From contig NZ_BMRT01000011.1 in NCBI RefSeq assembly GCF_014648775.1, positions 1-64,000 of the forward strand: 64,000 nucleotides of DNA, read 5' to 3'. This document shows positions 31,437 through 41,076 of this stretch, one piece after another. This DNA is from Streptomyces abikoensis. GTDB taxonomy: Bacteria; Actinomycetota; Actinomycetes; Streptomycetales; Streptomycetaceae. Below the pieces are notes generated by a model, which saw only the letters and a program-made list of their open reading frames with translations, was not told the DNA's origin and did not search any database. Each line of letters opens with the position of its first letter. Position 1 is the first letter of the stretch. Made by a program: the position numbers and the translations under genes.

Positions 31437-32267
31437 ATGACCAACGGCGCGGGCAGTACGGTGATCTGCCGCAATCCGGCGTGCTCCGACCCCGTACCCC
31501 CCACCCGGCACGGCAGGCCCCGGATATATTGCAGCGACGCCTGCCGCCGGGCGTACTACCGCGCCGGAACCGCCCGCCGGGGCTCGCCCGACACCGAGCG
31601 CCACGACCGGTACGTCCAGCAGATCCTCGACGAGCTCTGGCAGCGCGTCGACCGGCTGCGCGACCTCGCCCACGCCGACCGCACCGGGCTCACCGGAGCC
31701 GACTCCCCGCGCTCCCAGGCCCTCGCCCTCCTCAAGGGCAGCGCGGAAGCCTGCAAGGACCTCCAGGACCTGGACGCCGCCATCGTCCAGCAGGCCCGCG
31801 ACCGGGGCGTCAAGGTCGCCGACATCGCCGCGGCCCGCAACATCTCCGCCGACAAGGTCAGTCGCGACTGGCCCGCCGACAGCATCGACCGCCGTATGAA
31901 CCAGCGTCAGCAACGCCGCAGCGTCGTGCACCGCCCGGCCGGTTCCCCGGACGTCGCGAACGAACCCCTCCACCTCCCCGGCCGCTACCTCCCCGGGGAA
32001 GGGCTCGGCCCGGGCCTCTCCGGATACGGACGCGACTCCACCGAAGGCCCTCCGCCCACGGGCGACCGGTGCCCGTACCCGGCCGACCGCCCGGCCCGCC
32101 GTCCCCGCTGCGCCTCCGCGTCGCTCACGGGCCCGGTGGTGTGCCGGGGATGCCGTAACGTCTCCACGTCGTTGACGCCGGATCCGAGGGAGCCCCGCCA
32201 TGAGGGACATGAGGGAGCCGTACCCGCCGATCGAGCCGTACGACAAGGGCATGCTCGACGTGGGTGA
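31437..32267 (+). CDS. Hypothetical protein with N-terminal zinc-ribbon-like motif and HTH-like segment
   Basis: 276 aa. The N-terminus has CRNPACSDPVPPTRHGRP then YCSDACRRAYYR, a C-x4-C...C-x3-C arrangement that could bind zinc. A helical region (about 55-115) leads into ARDRGVKVADIAAARNISADKVSRDW, which looks like a helix-turn-helix. The C-terminal third is low complexity and Pro/Arg-rich. It starts at ATG 31437 after CCCCGAG. The last 68 bp overlap the start of the next gene in another frame, so the C-terminus may be uncertain. Possibly a small DNA-binding protein; no named family. Confidence 0.6.
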   Translation: MTNGAGSTVICRNPACSDPVPPTRHGRPRIYCSDACRRAYYRAGTARRGSPDTERHDRYVQQILDELWQRVDRLRDLAHADRTGLTGADSPRSQALALLKGSAEACKDLQDLDAAIVQQARDRGVKVADIAAARNISADKVSRDWPADSIDRRMNQRQQRRSVVHRPAGSPDVANEPLHLPGRYLPGEGLGPGLSGYGRDSTEGPPPTGDRCPYPADRPARRPRCASASLTGPVVCRGCRNVSTSLTPDPREPRHEGHEGAVPADRAVRQGHARRG

Positions 32268-33174
32268 CGGCAACGCCCTGTACTGGGAGACCTGTGGCAA
32301 CCCCGAAGGCAGGCCCGCCCTCGTCGTCCACGGCGGACCAGGGTCCGGATGCGGCCCGGGAGCGCGCCGGTACTTCGACCCGGACCGCTACCGCGTCGTG
32401 CTGTTCGACCAGCGGGGGTGCGGCCGCAGCACCCCGCACGCCGCCGACCCCACGACCGACATGCGCCACAACACCACCGAGCACCTCCTCGCCGACATGG
32501 AGCGGCTCCGCCGGCACCTCGGGATCGACCGCTGGCTGCTGTACGGCGGCTCATGGGGATCGACGCTCATCCTGGCCTACGCCGAGCGACACCCCGAACG
32601 CGTCTCGGAGATCGTCGTCTCCGGCGTCACCACCACCCGGCGCTCGGAGATCGACTGGCTCTACCGGGGCGCCGGCCGGTTCTTCCCCGAGGAGTGGGAA
32701 CGCTTCCTCGCCGGCGCCCCGGGCACCCCGCCCGACGGGGACGTCGTCGGGGCGTACGCGCGGCTGCTGGAGAACCCCGCCGCCGAGGTGCGCGAGAAGG
32801 CGGCGGCCGACTGGTGCGCGTGGGAGGACGCGGTCCTGTCGGGGGAGACGCGAGGCAGCGCCACTCGCCCGTACGGCGACCGCCCGCCGAGGGCGCGGAT
32901 CGCCCTGGCGCGCATCTGCTCCCACTACTTCTCCCACGGCGCGTGGCTGGAGGAGGGCGCGCTGCTGCGCGACGCGCACCGGCTGGCCGGCATCCCGGGC
33001 GTCCTGGTCCACGGCCGGCTCGACCTGGCCGGTCCCCTCGGTACGGCCTGGGAACTCGCCCGGGTGTGGCCCGACGCGGAGCTGGTCGTCGTCGACGACG
33101 AGGGCCACGTGGGCGGCGCCACGACACGCGACCACGTGCTCGCGGCCCTCGACCGGTTCGCGGCGAACGGCTGA
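32200..33174 (+). CDS. pip: Proline iminopeptidase
   Basis: 324 aa, the usual length for S33 family prolyl aminopeptidases, which release N-terminal proline from peptides in the cytoplasm. Motifs: VVHGGPGSGCG (oxyanion, about residue 43), LFDQRGCGRSTPHA, the nucleophile GGSWGSTL (Ser about 113), VHGRLDLAGP with the catalytic Asp, and DEGHVGG with the His near 305. ATG 32200 follows GAGGGAGCCCCGCC. It overlaps the preceding gene by 68 bp and abuts the convergent CocE gene (8 bp between stops). Confidence 0.93.
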   Translation: MRDMREPYPPIEPYDKGMLDVGDGNALYWETCGNPEGRPALVVHGGPGSGCGPGARRYFDPDRYRVVLFDQRGCGRSTPHAADPTTDMRHNTTEHLLADMERLRRHLGIDRWLLYGGSWGSTLILAYAERHPERVSEIVVSGVTTTRRSEIDWLYRGAGRFFPEEWERFLAGAPGTPPDGDVVGAYARLLENPAAEVREKAAADWCAWEDAVLSGETRGSATRPYGDRPPRARIALARICSHYFSHGAWLEEGALLRDAHRLAGIPGVLVHGRLDLAGPLGTAWELARVWPDAELVVVDDEGHVGGATTRDHVLAALDRFAANG

Positions 33175-33182
33175 CCGGTCCG

Positions 33183-34853
33183 TCAACTCCCGAGTGTCAG
33201 CGCCGAGTCCGCGTGCAGCGTGACGACGACCGGTGCGAACGCGGTGGCGTCGAGCGGCGATTCACCCGTGCCCGGGTCCCGGGCGTAGCGGGGATGGGCG
33301 CCCGCGCCGATCTGCCAGCGGAGGCGGTGCCCGGCGCGGAAACGGTGGGCGGTGGCGCTCATCGGCACGGTGACCTCGGTGGGCGTGTGCCCGGCGGTCC
33401 GTATCCGTGCGACCCCGTCGCAGACGTTGACGGAACGGCCCTGTGCGTCCACGTCGCACAGGCGGGTGAAGACGACGGCGTGACCGGTGTCCGAGGAGAC
33501 GGTCAGCCGTGCGGAGACCGGGCCGAGGACGTCCACGGACTCGGTCAGCGGTGGGCCGGTGAAGGTCAGGACGTCGTCCCGGGCCTCAAGGGTGCCGTTG
33601 TCCCGCGCTCCGGCGGTGGGGGAGAGGAGACGGCCGCCGAGGGACGGGGTGGGCGCGGCCGGGTCGTACCGGAAGGACGCCAGCGGGGCACCGTCCGTGG
33701 GGGCCTGCCGCACGAGATGGCTGCCCGGTGCGGGGAACCACGACGCGGCGGCCCGGGGCGGCGGCCAGGCGTCGAGCTCGCGCCAGGCGTCCTCTCCACC
33801 GACGTGCACGCGCACGGGCGCGGAGCGCAGGCCGGAGCGGTCGGCGCACAGGTGGGCGCGCAGCCAGGCCAGGGTCTCGGCGAACGTCTCCGGCCAGCCC
33901 TGCTGGAGCGCGGAGTTGTGCGTCCAGGGGCCGACGAGCAGGGACGTCTCGCCGCCGGCCCGGCGCAGCCGCGCGTACTGATCGAGGGTCTGGTCGGCCA
34001 GGACGTCGTGCCACCCCGTGATCAGGGCGGTGGGCACCTTCAGCCGGTCCGCGACCTCCCCGAGGCGGGCGCCCGACCAGGAGGGGTCGTCGGCGTCCGG
34101 GTGCGCCAACGCGTCGTCCAGCCACGACGCTTCGTCGCCGAGCACGGACAGATACGCGCCGCGCAGCGGCTGGGCGGTGGTGACGCGGCGCATATGGCGC
34201 TGGAGCCGCAGCGTGGCCTTGAGAAAGGGGGCGAGGCCCCGGTGCTGGTGGGTCAGGCCGAGACCGGTGATGAGGGCGTTCTCCAGGTGGAGCGCGCCGT
34301 GGGCGTGGAAGTAGGCGTGGGGGTCGTGGAGGCCCGCCTGCACCACCATCGCCTTGAGCTCCGGCGGCGGGTCCAGGGCGAGGGCCCACTGCGTGTACCC
34401 CAGGTAGCTGGCGCCGACCGTGCCCAGTGTTCCGTCGAACCAGGGCCGCTCCCGCAGCCACTCCACCGTGGCCAGGCCGTCGGCCGCCTCGTTGCGCCAC
34501 AGGTGGAACCGGCCGCCCGAACCGCCGGTGCCGCGACAGCTCTGGACGACGACGTGGAAGCCCTGCTCGGCGAAGAGGACGCCGTACATGGGCGACCACG
34601 GCACGCCCCTGCCGTAGGGGGAGCGCACGAGCAGGGTCGGGAAGTCGCCCTCGGCGCGCGGGAAGTAGTGGTCCGTGAGCAACGGGCTGCCGTCGGCGGC
34701 CGGGACCACCAGCCCCGGCTCCCATCCGGCCCGGTACCGCCCGGCCGGGAGGCGCCGCCAGGTCGCTCGCATCATCCGTGACGCGAGCGGAGGCCGTCCG
34801 GCGGGCGGCGACCAGACGGGCCCGGAAACCGTGGTGTGCGCGGGTGTTGTCAT
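33183..34853 (-). CDS. CocE/NonD-family hydrolase (X-Pro dipeptidyl-peptidase/acyl esterase type)
   Basis: 556 aa. The S15-type catalytic domain shows RSPYGRG, VVQSCRGTGGSGG, and the nucleophile elbow VGASYLGYTQW (Ser about 170), with LITGWHDVLADQTL and GPWTHNSAL supplying Asp and His. A C-terminal jelly-roll domain (about 380-556, VSARLTVSSDTGHAVVFTRLCDVDAQGRS) completes the CocE/NonD layout. No signal peptide, so it probably acts in the cytoplasm on small esters or amides. It diverges from the methyltransferase gene. ATG 34853 follows GGGGGATCG. Confidence 0.9.
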   Translation of the reverse strand: MTTPAHTTVSGPVWSPPAGRPPLASRMMRATWRRLPAGRYRAGWEPGLVVPAADGSPLLTDHYFPRAEGDFPTLLVRSPYGRGVPWSPMYGVLFAEQGFHVVVQSCRGTGGSGGRFHLWRNEAADGLATVEWLRERPWFDGTLGTVGASYLGYTQWALALDPPPELKAMVVQAGLHDPHAYFHAHGALHLENALITGLGLTHQHRGLAPFLKATLRLQRHMRRVTTAQPLRGAYLSVLGDEASWLDDALAHPDADDPSWSGARLGEVADRLKVPTALITGWHDVLADQTLDQYARLRRAGGETSLLVGPWTHNSALQQGWPETFAETLAWLRAHLCADRSGLRSAPVRVHVGGEDAWRELDAWPPPRAAASWFPAPGSHLVRQAPTDGAPLASFRYDPAAPTPSLGGRLLSPTAGARDNGTLEARDDVLTFTGPPLTESVDVLGPVSARLTVSSDTGHAVVFTRLCDVDAQGRSVNVCDGVARIRTAGHTPTEVTVPMSATAHRFRAGHRLRWQIGAGAHPRYARDPGTGESPLDATAFAPVVVTLHADSALTLGS

Positions 34854-34967
34854 CGATCCCCCTGGGAATGAGTCCCTGCGATTGTTTCTCGTACGTTGTA
34901 CCAGAATAATGGTTGTGTGCCGGACGGGTCTGGCGGGGTGGTTGGGGGCTTGGTTAAGGTCGTGAGC

Positions 34968-35834
34968 ATGGAACAGCAGTGGGATGTGGTGTCCGGAGTC
35001 GGCATCACCGCGCTGGCGGTGGCGGCCGCCCGGGCCGTCGAGACCAGCCGTCCCGACGCCCTGATCGAGGACCCGTACGCGCTCGGCTTCGTCGAGGCGG
35101 CACGGGCGCCGGTGCGGCTGCCCACGACCGAAGCCGAAGCGGCGGCGTCCGACGGACAGGAGTACTGGTCGGAGGCGGCCACCTACGTCGCCGTGCGCAC
35201 CAGGGCCTTCGACGACCACTTCCGCCGGGCCGCCGAAGTCGGCGTCACCCAGGTCGTGTTGCTGGCATCGGGCCTGGACACCCGGGCGTTCCGGCTCCCC
35301 TGGCCCGAGGACGCCGTCGTGTACGAGATCGACCAGCCCCTCGTTCTGGACTTCAAACTGCGCGTCCTGCGCGAGCACGGCGCGACCGCCGGCGGTCTCC
35401 ACCGCCCGGTGGGCGCGGACCTCCGCGAGGACTGGCCGGCGGCGCTGGAAGCCGCGGGCTTCGACCGCGCGCGACCCACCGCCTGGCTCGCCGAAGGCCT
35501 GCTGCCCTACCTTCCCGCCGAGGCCGAGGAAGGGCTCTTCCAGGAGATCCACCGGCTCTCCGCCCCCGGAAGCCGGCTCGCGGTGGAGGACTTCGGCAAC
35601 ATGTCGGCGGCCTTGGCGGACAACGCCGCGGACGACAGCGTCCGCACCCTGGGCGTCAACGTCCTCGACCTGATCCACACCGGACAACGCCCCAAGCCGA
35701 CGGCCCGCCTGACCGCCCTGGGGTGGAACGTGCACGACGTACCCGCCACGCGGGCGGCGACGGAGTACGGGCGCCCGCTGTCACCCAAGTTCGCCGAGCG
35801 GGACGGGCACTACGTCTTCGCGCACCGGTCGTAG
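34968..35834 (+). CDS. Class I SAM-dependent methyltransferase (LCM/PPM family)
   Basis: 288 aa. The leucine carboxyl methyltransferase-like family common in actinobacteria: SGVGITALAVAAARAVET, SRPDALIEDPYALGFVEAA, RTRAFDDHF, the SAM loop VVLLASGLDTRAFRLPWP, YEIDQPLVLDFK and AEGLLPYLPAEAEEGLF. The natural substrate is unknown; relatives methylate free acids of polyketides or lipids. ATG 34968 is preceded by AAGG. The last 25 bp overlap the end of the convergent phosphatase gene. Confidence 0.9.
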   Translation: MEQQWDVVSGVGITALAVAAARAVETSRPDALIEDPYALGFVEAARAPVRLPTTEAEAAASDGQEYWSEAATYVAVRTRAFDDHFRRAAEVGVTQVVLLASGLDTRAFRLPWPEDAVVYEIDQPLVLDFKLRVLREHGATAGGLHRPVGADLREDWPAALEAAGFDRARPTAWLAEGLLPYLPAEAEEGLFQEIHRLSAPGSRLAVEDFGNMSAALADNAADDSVRTLGVNVLDLIHTGQRPKPTARLTALGWNVHDVPATRAATEYGRPLSPKFAERDGHYVFAHRS

Positions 35835-36928
35835 GCCCGGGCGATCGCCAGCAGCGCCATGTCGTCGGTGATACGGCCGCCCGTGTGGTGGCCGACATCG
35901 GCCAGCAGGGTGTCCAGCAGCTCCTCCGGCCCCGCGAAGGCGTGCCCGGTCAGGGCCGCGACGGGGTCGTAGAAGGCCCCCGAACGGTCCTTGGCCTCGG
36001 TGAGCCCGTCCGTGTACAGCAGCAGACAGGACCCGGGCGGGAACGGCACCCTATCGGTCACGCCGTCGCCGGGGCCCAGCTCCGCCAGGCACAGCGGAAG
36101 AGCCGGCACGGAAGGCTCGGCGCTGCACACCTCACCCGTGGGGCGCAGCACCAGGGGCGGCGGATGGCCACGGTTGAAGAGGCGCAGTTCGTCACCGGAG
36201 TGGGGGATCTCCGCGAGCACACCGGTGACGAACCCCTCCGCGCGCTCGAGCCCCGCCCGCCGCTCCGCCTCCCGGACCAGCCCCTTCTCCAGCCTGGCCG
36301 CGATGTCGGCGAGCGTGGGCTCGTCCTCGGCCGCCTCCCGGAACACCCCCAGCGCCACGTCCACCGCCTTGACCGCCCCCATGCCCTTGCCCCGCACGTC
36401 GCCGACCAGACAGCGCACGCCGTACGGGGTGTCCTGCACGCCGTACAGATCGCCACCGATCTGCGCCTCCTTCACGGCCGACTGGTAGCGCACGGCGATC
36501 CGCAGCGAGCCGATGGAGGTCGGCGGGTGGGGGAGCACGGCACGCTGCACGGCGAGAGCGACCTCCCGCGCCGACTCCAGCCGCACGTTGCGGTAGTGCA
36601 TGAGGCGGTTGACGACGACGGCGAACGCCGACACGGTCGCCACCGTGGCCAGCTCGCTCAGCCCGCTCGCGTCGCCGATGAAGCCGAAATGGGCGAGCAG
36701 GGCGAAGTCGGCGGCGAGGGCGCCGATGCCCGCCAGGATCGTCGCCCGCAGCGACAGCAGCGCGGCGGCCGACATCGGCGCGGCGGTGTAGAAGGCCTCG
36801 GCGCTGAACCGGGGAGGGGTGTTGTAGTCGAGCAGGGCACCACCGATCAACAGGAGGAGGGGCAGCGACTGGAGGTGGCGCAGGAACCACCGCGCCGCCT
36901 CCGCGAGCCCCGCGCTCGGTGCCTTCAC
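35810..36928 (-). CDS. Membrane-anchored PP2C-family serine phosphatase (RsbU/SpoIIE type)
   Basis: 372 aa. Three or four hydrophobic segments span residues about 18-110, with no GAF or PAS sensor. The SpoIIE/RsbU catalytic domain follows: AVQRAVLPHPP, RYQSAVKEAQIGGDLYGV (metal-binding Asp), LVGDVRGKGMGAVKAV, LFNRGHPPPLVL, LLYTDGLTEAKDR and ITDDMALLAIA. Such phosphatases dephosphorylate anti-anti-sigma factors. No partner switch genes are adjacent. GTG 36928 is the start; it overlaps the methyltransferase end by 25 bp. Confidence 0.9.
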   Translation of the reverse strand: MKAPSAGLAEAARWFLRHLQSLPLLLLIGGALLDYNTPPRFSAEAFYTAAPMSAAALLSLRATILAGIGALAADFALLAHFGFIGDASGLSELATVATVSAFAVVVNRLMHYRNVRLESAREVALAVQRAVLPHPPTSIGSLRIAVRYQSAVKEAQIGGDLYGVQDTPYGVRCLVGDVRGKGMGAVKAVDVALGVFREAAEDEPTLADIAARLEKGLVREAERRAGLERAEGFVTGVLAEIPHSGDELRLFNRGHPPPLVLRPTGEVCSAEPSVPALPLCLAELGPGDGVTDRVPFPPGSCLLLYTDGLTEAKDRSGAFYDPVAALTGHAFAGPEELLDTLLADVGHHTGGRITDDMALLAIARAYDRCAKT

Positions 36929-37087
36929 GTGGCCGCTCCGCTCTCCCGCGAGTACGAGCCCTACGTCACTCCAGCATCCCCGGGTCCGATCATGGGTGCC
37001 AGCGGTGGGGCGGCCGTATGGGTGCGCGCCCCGCTGCTGCGTCGCGGGGTCAGGGACCCCGGCGGGGGCCCCACCCCCGCATTTCCG

Positions 37088-38050
37088 TCACGAGGCTGCC
37101 GTCGGCAGGCCGAGGAGAGCGGTCGCGTTGGAGTCGAGGACGCGCCGCGCCTGAGGGGGCGGGAGCCCGGAGCTCTCGATGTAGGCGACGGCGGTCCGGA
37201 AGAGGTCGCCGTCCTCGTAGGGGAAGTCGGTCCCCAGGACGATCCGGTCGGCGCCGAGGGTCTCCACGGTGGCCCACAGCGCGGGCCCGTGTCCGTGGCC
37301 GACGCTGTCGTACCAGAGCCGGCGCGCGGTCGCGCTGGGCCTCTCGGGGAGGTCCGGGGTCCGCCATTCCCACGCGTACTGGTTGTCGACGCGCTGGAGC
37401 AGCATGGGCAGCGCCCCGCCGAGGTGCGTGGAGAGGATCCTCATGCGGGGGAAGCGGCCGGGAACGCCGGCGCGGATCAGGTGCATGACCGCCACGGTGT
37501 CCTCGACGGGAGCGCCGACGGACCAGGTCAGACGGAAGTCCGTGATCTGCGAGCTGCCCGCGCCGCATCCCGCCGGGTGGACGAAGAGGACGGCGCCGCG
37601 GCGGTCGAGTTCGGCGAAGACCGGCTCGAACGCCGGGTCGGCGAGCGAACGGCCCAGGACCGAGGTGGTCACGCAGACCCCGGCCATGCCCAGCTCGTCC
37701 AGGGCCCGGGCGAGCTCCGCCAGCGCGAGGTCGGTGTGGGGGAAGGGCAGGGAGGCGAAGGCCAGGAACCGCCGCGGCCGGCGCGCCACGACCTCGGCGT
37801 ACTGGTCGTTGACGAACCGCGCCGCGCGCACCGCGTGGGCGGGGTCGGCGAAGTGGGGTGACTGGGGCGGGGCGGAGAGCACCTGGCAGGCGACGCCCGC
37901 CGAGTCCATCAGTTCCAGGCGCGCCTCCAGCTCCTGCTCGCCCAGTCCCGCGCCCATGCCGCGCTGGTCCGCCGTGTCGGTCTTCCCGTAGCCCTCGAGC
38001 AGGTCGAGGTACTCGTCGGTCCACGCGTGGGCGTGCACGTCGACGCGCAT
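37088..38050 (-). CDS. Amidohydrolase family 2 protein (ACMSD-like)
   Basis: 320 aa TIM-barrel metal-dependent hydrolase. The N-terminal metal motif is VDVHAHAW (His6, His8), with later FVHPAG and STHLGGALP histidines and the terminal VLGTDFPYEDGD aspartate. The ACMSD-related group performs decarboxylations such as aminocarboxymuconate or resorcylate. ATG 38050 begins MRVDVHAHA. Nothing nearby identifies the pathway. Confidence 0.88.
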   Translation of the reverse strand: MRVDVHAHAWTDEYLDLLEGYGKTDTADQRGMGAGLGEQELEARLELMDSAGVACQVLSAPPQSPHFADPAHAVRAARFVNDQYAEVVARRPRRFLAFASLPFPHTDLALAELARALDELGMAGVCVTTSVLGRSLADPAFEPVFAELDRRGAVLFVHPAGCGAGSSQITDFRLTWSVGAPVEDTVAVMHLIRAGVPGRFPRMRILSTHLGGALPMLLQRVDNQYAWEWRTPDLPERPSATARRLWYDSVGHGHGPALWATVETLGADRIVLGTDFPYEDGDLFRTAVAYIESSGLPPPQARRVLDSNATALLGLPTAAS

Positions 38051-38326
38051 GGGCGCTCTCCCTCCTGCGCGGTCGCCTTCGGCGGTCGCCGACGCGGAGG
38101 AGGCGGCCGGTCACCCGAACGCGGTCACAGAACCAGGCTGGGACGCGTACGGAAAGGTCGCAAACGCACCGGTGCCCGGCCGGAGCCGGAGAGCCCCGGG
38201 GCCTCGGAGCTCATGTGTCCGCCCGTTCGCCGTTGAGGGTGGTTTCCGGGAAAGCCCGCACACGGCCGGACGAGCCCGTGGAACTCTCGCATGCCAAGAA
38301 TTCACCGGCATGTCACGGAGGTTCCT

Positions 38327-38587
38327 ATGTTCAGCTCCAGGCGCGCGAGCCGCATCCGCGCGCTGGCCCTCACCGCGCTCACGGCCGGTCTGCTGTGCGG
38401 CGGCATGACGACGAGCGCGAGCGCGGCCGGAGGGTCCTCGACGGCCACCGACGGCGCGGGCAAGACACGTGAGGTCAACCCCGGGGACCGCGTGCTCGCC
38501 GGGCTCACGCGGACGGTCACCGGCCTGATGGGCGACCCCACCCCGGCCACCCGGATCCTGCCCGCCACCGGAGACCTCGACGGCTGA
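38327..38587 (+). CDS. Small secreted hypothetical protein
   Basis: 86 aa. GGAGG (38317-38321) lies five bases before ATG 38327. A typical signal peptide (SRRASRIRALALTALTAGLL ... ending TSASA, about residue 34) precedes a short hydrophilic chain ending LPATGDLDG. The single cysteine is inside the signal core and does not form a lipobox, so the mature form is about 50 residues without cysteine. Unknown function; not a chaplin. Confidence 0.65.
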   Translation: MFSSRRASRIRALALTALTAGLLCGGMTTSASAAGGSSTATDGAGKTREVNPGDRVLAGLTRTVTGLMGDPTPATRILPATGDLDG

Positions 38588-38817
38588 CGGCGGCCGGGAG
38601 ACGCCCGCCGCGTCGCGATCAGGCGCGGCGGGCGCCCGCGTACAACCGCAAGCCGCTCCACCGGATGTTCCCGCCGATGCCGGCGCTGTTCGGCTACGTG
38701 CGGCTGACGCCGCGTCATCGCCTTCGCCGGCACGGTCCCGCGGTCTTCGCGCGCTCACAGATCGCCCGCGCCTGCTGAGGGGCCGGTGGCCGACGGCGTG
38801 CTGCCGGTGCCCACCGG
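38588..38817. other. Intergenic stretch with possible degenerate coding sequence
   Basis: 230 bp between two genes. A forward frame reads YNRKPLHRMFPPMPALFGYV then loses sense after RLTPR, and a shifted frame continues with VIAFAGT. This may be a frameshifted gene fragment, but I cannot assign a family and there is no start. Confidence 0.2.
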
Positions 38818-39861
38818 TCAGTGAGCGAACTCGACCGAGACGTGCGGGACGAGCGACGCCAGGAAGTCCCCCGCGTCGAACAACTCCCCGGCGGCGGCCA
38901 CCCCGGCTCTCCTCGCCCGCCCGTCGAGGACGCGGCGGACCGCCTCCACCGCCAAGGGCGCGCTGACGGCGTAGATGTCCCGGCCCCGGGCCACGGCCCG
39001 GCGTTCGGTACCACCGGAGCGGACGACCGCCTCGACCAGGAAGGTCTGGGCCGACCGCCCGAGGTCGTCGACCGGCGCCGGGGCCGGGGCGCCGGGGGCC
39101 AGCACGTCCTGGACGGCGCCGGACGTCATACAGGTGTCGATGACCGGCACGCTGACGTGCCGTGAGATCGTCACGCTGTCCGCCGTGGTGAACTCCCGCA
39201 CCACGTCCTGGTCGCCCACCGGCGCCGGGAACGACCACCGGCCGGTCGGCGCCTTGTCGGTCCGCAGCTCCAGCCGGCCGTCCGCGTGCACGAGACGACG
39301 GCCCTCGCGGCGTTCCCTGGAGACCACCGACGAGGCCCGGGTCCCGGCGGTCGGGTGCCAGCTGCTCAGCGCGTAGGCGAGGGACACCTCGTCGGCCGAC
39401 CGCCGGTCGCCCAGCGCGGCGGTCACCAGCAGATCGCCCAGCCCGCCGAAGAACGCCATCGCCGGGACGACCGCCACCCCCGCGGCCTCCGCCCGTTCCG
39501 TGAAGTGCGTGAACGTGTCGGCGACGGCCTCCACCTCGCCCGCGACGTCCACGTAGGGGATCCGGGCGCGCAGCGCCGCCTCGATCACGGGGGAGGCCGT
39601 CCCGGCGAAGGGGCCCGCGCAGTTGATCACGGCGTCCGCGCCGGCCAGCGCGCGGTCGAGCGAGGCGGGATCGCCGACCGTCGCCGGCCGGACGCCGAGC
39701 CCGGGACGGACCCCGGAATGCCGGCCGGCCAGCGCGTCGAGCCGCCCGGTGTCGCGGCCGCAGAGGACCGGCCGCAGACCGCGCTCCAGGAGTTCGGCCA
39801 CCACGAAGCGCCCGGTGTGCCCGTAGGCGCCGAGGACGGCCACCTGTCCGCTCGTTCCCAT
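38818..39861 (-). CDS. Saccharopine dehydrogenase-like NAD(P)-binding protein
   Basis: 347 aa. A Rossmann nucleotide motif VAVLGAYGHTGRFVVAELL opens the protein, followed by CGRDTGRLDAL, AVINCAGPFAG and YVDVAGEVEAV, the pattern of the saccharopine dehydrogenase-like/trans-acting enoyl reductase-like family. The actual reaction is unknown. ATG 39861 is preceded by CGGAGAG; ATG 39879 is an alternative. It diverges from the GlxA-type regulator 138 bp away, which probably controls it. Confidence 0.85.
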   Translation of the reverse strand: MGTSGQVAVLGAYGHTGRFVVAELLERGLRPVLCGRDTGRLDALAGRHSGVRPGLGVRPATVGDPASLDRALAGADAVINCAGPFAGTASPVIEAALRARIPYVDVAGEVEAVADTFTHFTERAEAAGVAVVPAMAFFGGLGDLLVTAALGDRRSADEVSLAYALSSWHPTAGTRASSVVSRERREGRRLVHADGRLELRTDKAPTGRWSFPAPVGDQDVVREFTTADSVTISRHVSVPVIDTCMTSGAVQDVLAPGAPAPAPVDDLGRSAQTFLVEAVVRSGGTERRAVARGRDIYAVSAPLAVEAVRRVLDGRARRAGVAAAGELFDAGDFLASLVPHVSVEFAH

Positions 39862-39999
39862 GAGTGCTCTCCGATCCATGACGGCCGTCCCATGACGTGC
39901 CGATCCATGTCGTGTTCGATTCATCGACCGGGACAGGCTCCCCCGAGGCGGGTGGGGCCGACGAGTGTCGGAAGTGCCACGCCTCGTACAGTTTCGGAC

Positions 40000-40953
40000 A
40001 TGACTACCGTCGCCCTGGCCGTCACCGACGGGGTGAGCCACTTCGAACTGGCCGCGCCCTGCGAGGTGTTCGGCGTCGACCGGTCCGACCTCGCCGACCC
40101 GTGGTACGAGCTCACCGTCTGCGGACCCGCCGGGGCCCGGGTCGGCGGCCGGTTCCGGCTCGAACCCGACGAGGGGCTCGACCGGCTGGTGCGGGCGCAC
40201 ACGGTGATCGTCCCGGCCTGCGCGGACCTCGACGCGGACCCGCCCGCCGAGCTCGTCGACGCCGTGCGCGCGGCACACCGCGCCGGCGCGCGGATCGTCT
40301 CGCTGTGCACGGGGGCGTTCGTCCTGGCCGCCGCCGGCCTGCTGGACGGCCGGCGGGCCACCACCCACTGGCTGCACGCCCCCGCCCTGGCCGCCAGATA
40401 TCCCGGGGTGCAGGTCGACGCGGACGTGCTCTACGTCGACGACGGCAGCGTCCTCACCTCGGCGGGCAAGGCGGCGGCCATGGACCTGTGCCTCCACCTG
40501 GTCCGGCTCGACCACGGCTCGGCCGTCGCCAACGCGGTGGCCCGCCGCCTGGTCGTGCCTCCGCAGCGCGAGGGCGGACAGGCCCAGTTCGTCGCCACCC
40601 CGGCGCCCGACCCCCGCTCCCACGCGCTCTCCGGCCTGTTCGCCTGGGCGCTGCGGCGGCTCGACCGGCCGCTGACGGTCGAGGACCTCGCCCGCCAGGC
40701 CAACATGAGCTCCCGGAACCTGGCCCGCCACTTCAACGCCGTCACCGGCACCACCCCGCTGCGCTGGCTGCGCGCCCACCGGATCCGCCGCGCCCAGGAG
40801 CTCCTGGAGACCACCGACGACAGCGTCGAGGCCATCGCCGAGGCCACCGGCATGGGCACGGCCGCCTCCCTGCGCCGGCACTTCAACCGGACGGTCGGCG
40901 TGCCCCCGGACACCTATCGCCGCACCTTCCGCGGCAGAACAACCGGTGGTTGA
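40000..40953 (+). CDS. GlxA-type transcriptional regulator (DJ-1/PfpI plus AraC HTH)
   Basis: 317 aa. An N-terminal DJ-1/PfpI domain (residues 1 to about 170) contains the nucleophile-elbow cysteine SLCTGAFVLAAAGLLDGRRATTHW near 103; an AraC double helix-turn-helix occupies about 220-305 (TVEDLARQANMSSRNLARHFNAVTGTTPLRWL). A -10-like TACAGT (39987-39992) lies seven bases before ATG 40000 and there is no Shine-Dalgarno, so translation is probably leaderless. Divergent from the saccharopine dehydrogenase-like gene. The effector is unknown. Confidence 0.9.
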   Translation: MTTVALAVTDGVSHFELAAPCEVFGVDRSDLADPWYELTVCGPAGARVGGRFRLEPDEGLDRLVRAHTVIVPACADLDADPPAELVDAVRAAHRAGARIVSLCTGAFVLAAAGLLDGRRATTHWLHAPALAARYPGVQVDADVLYVDDGSVLTSAGKAAAMDLCLHLVRLDHGSAVANAVARRLVVPPQREGGQAQFVATPAPDPRSHALSGLFAWALRRLDRPLTVEDLARQANMSSRNLARHFNAVTGTTPLRWLRAHRIRRAQELLETTDDSVEAIAEATGMGTAASLRRHFNRTVGVPPDTYRRTFRGRTTGG

Positions 40954-41076
40954 AAGCAGTACTTGCTTGTTACGTGCTTGTTCTCGCCCTCCGAAGAGCG
41001 CGGGGCCGCCGGACAGGGGAGACTGGAGGTGTGCCGTAGTCCCGGGAGCGCGCGGGAGGAGGAAGGGTAGGGGACC

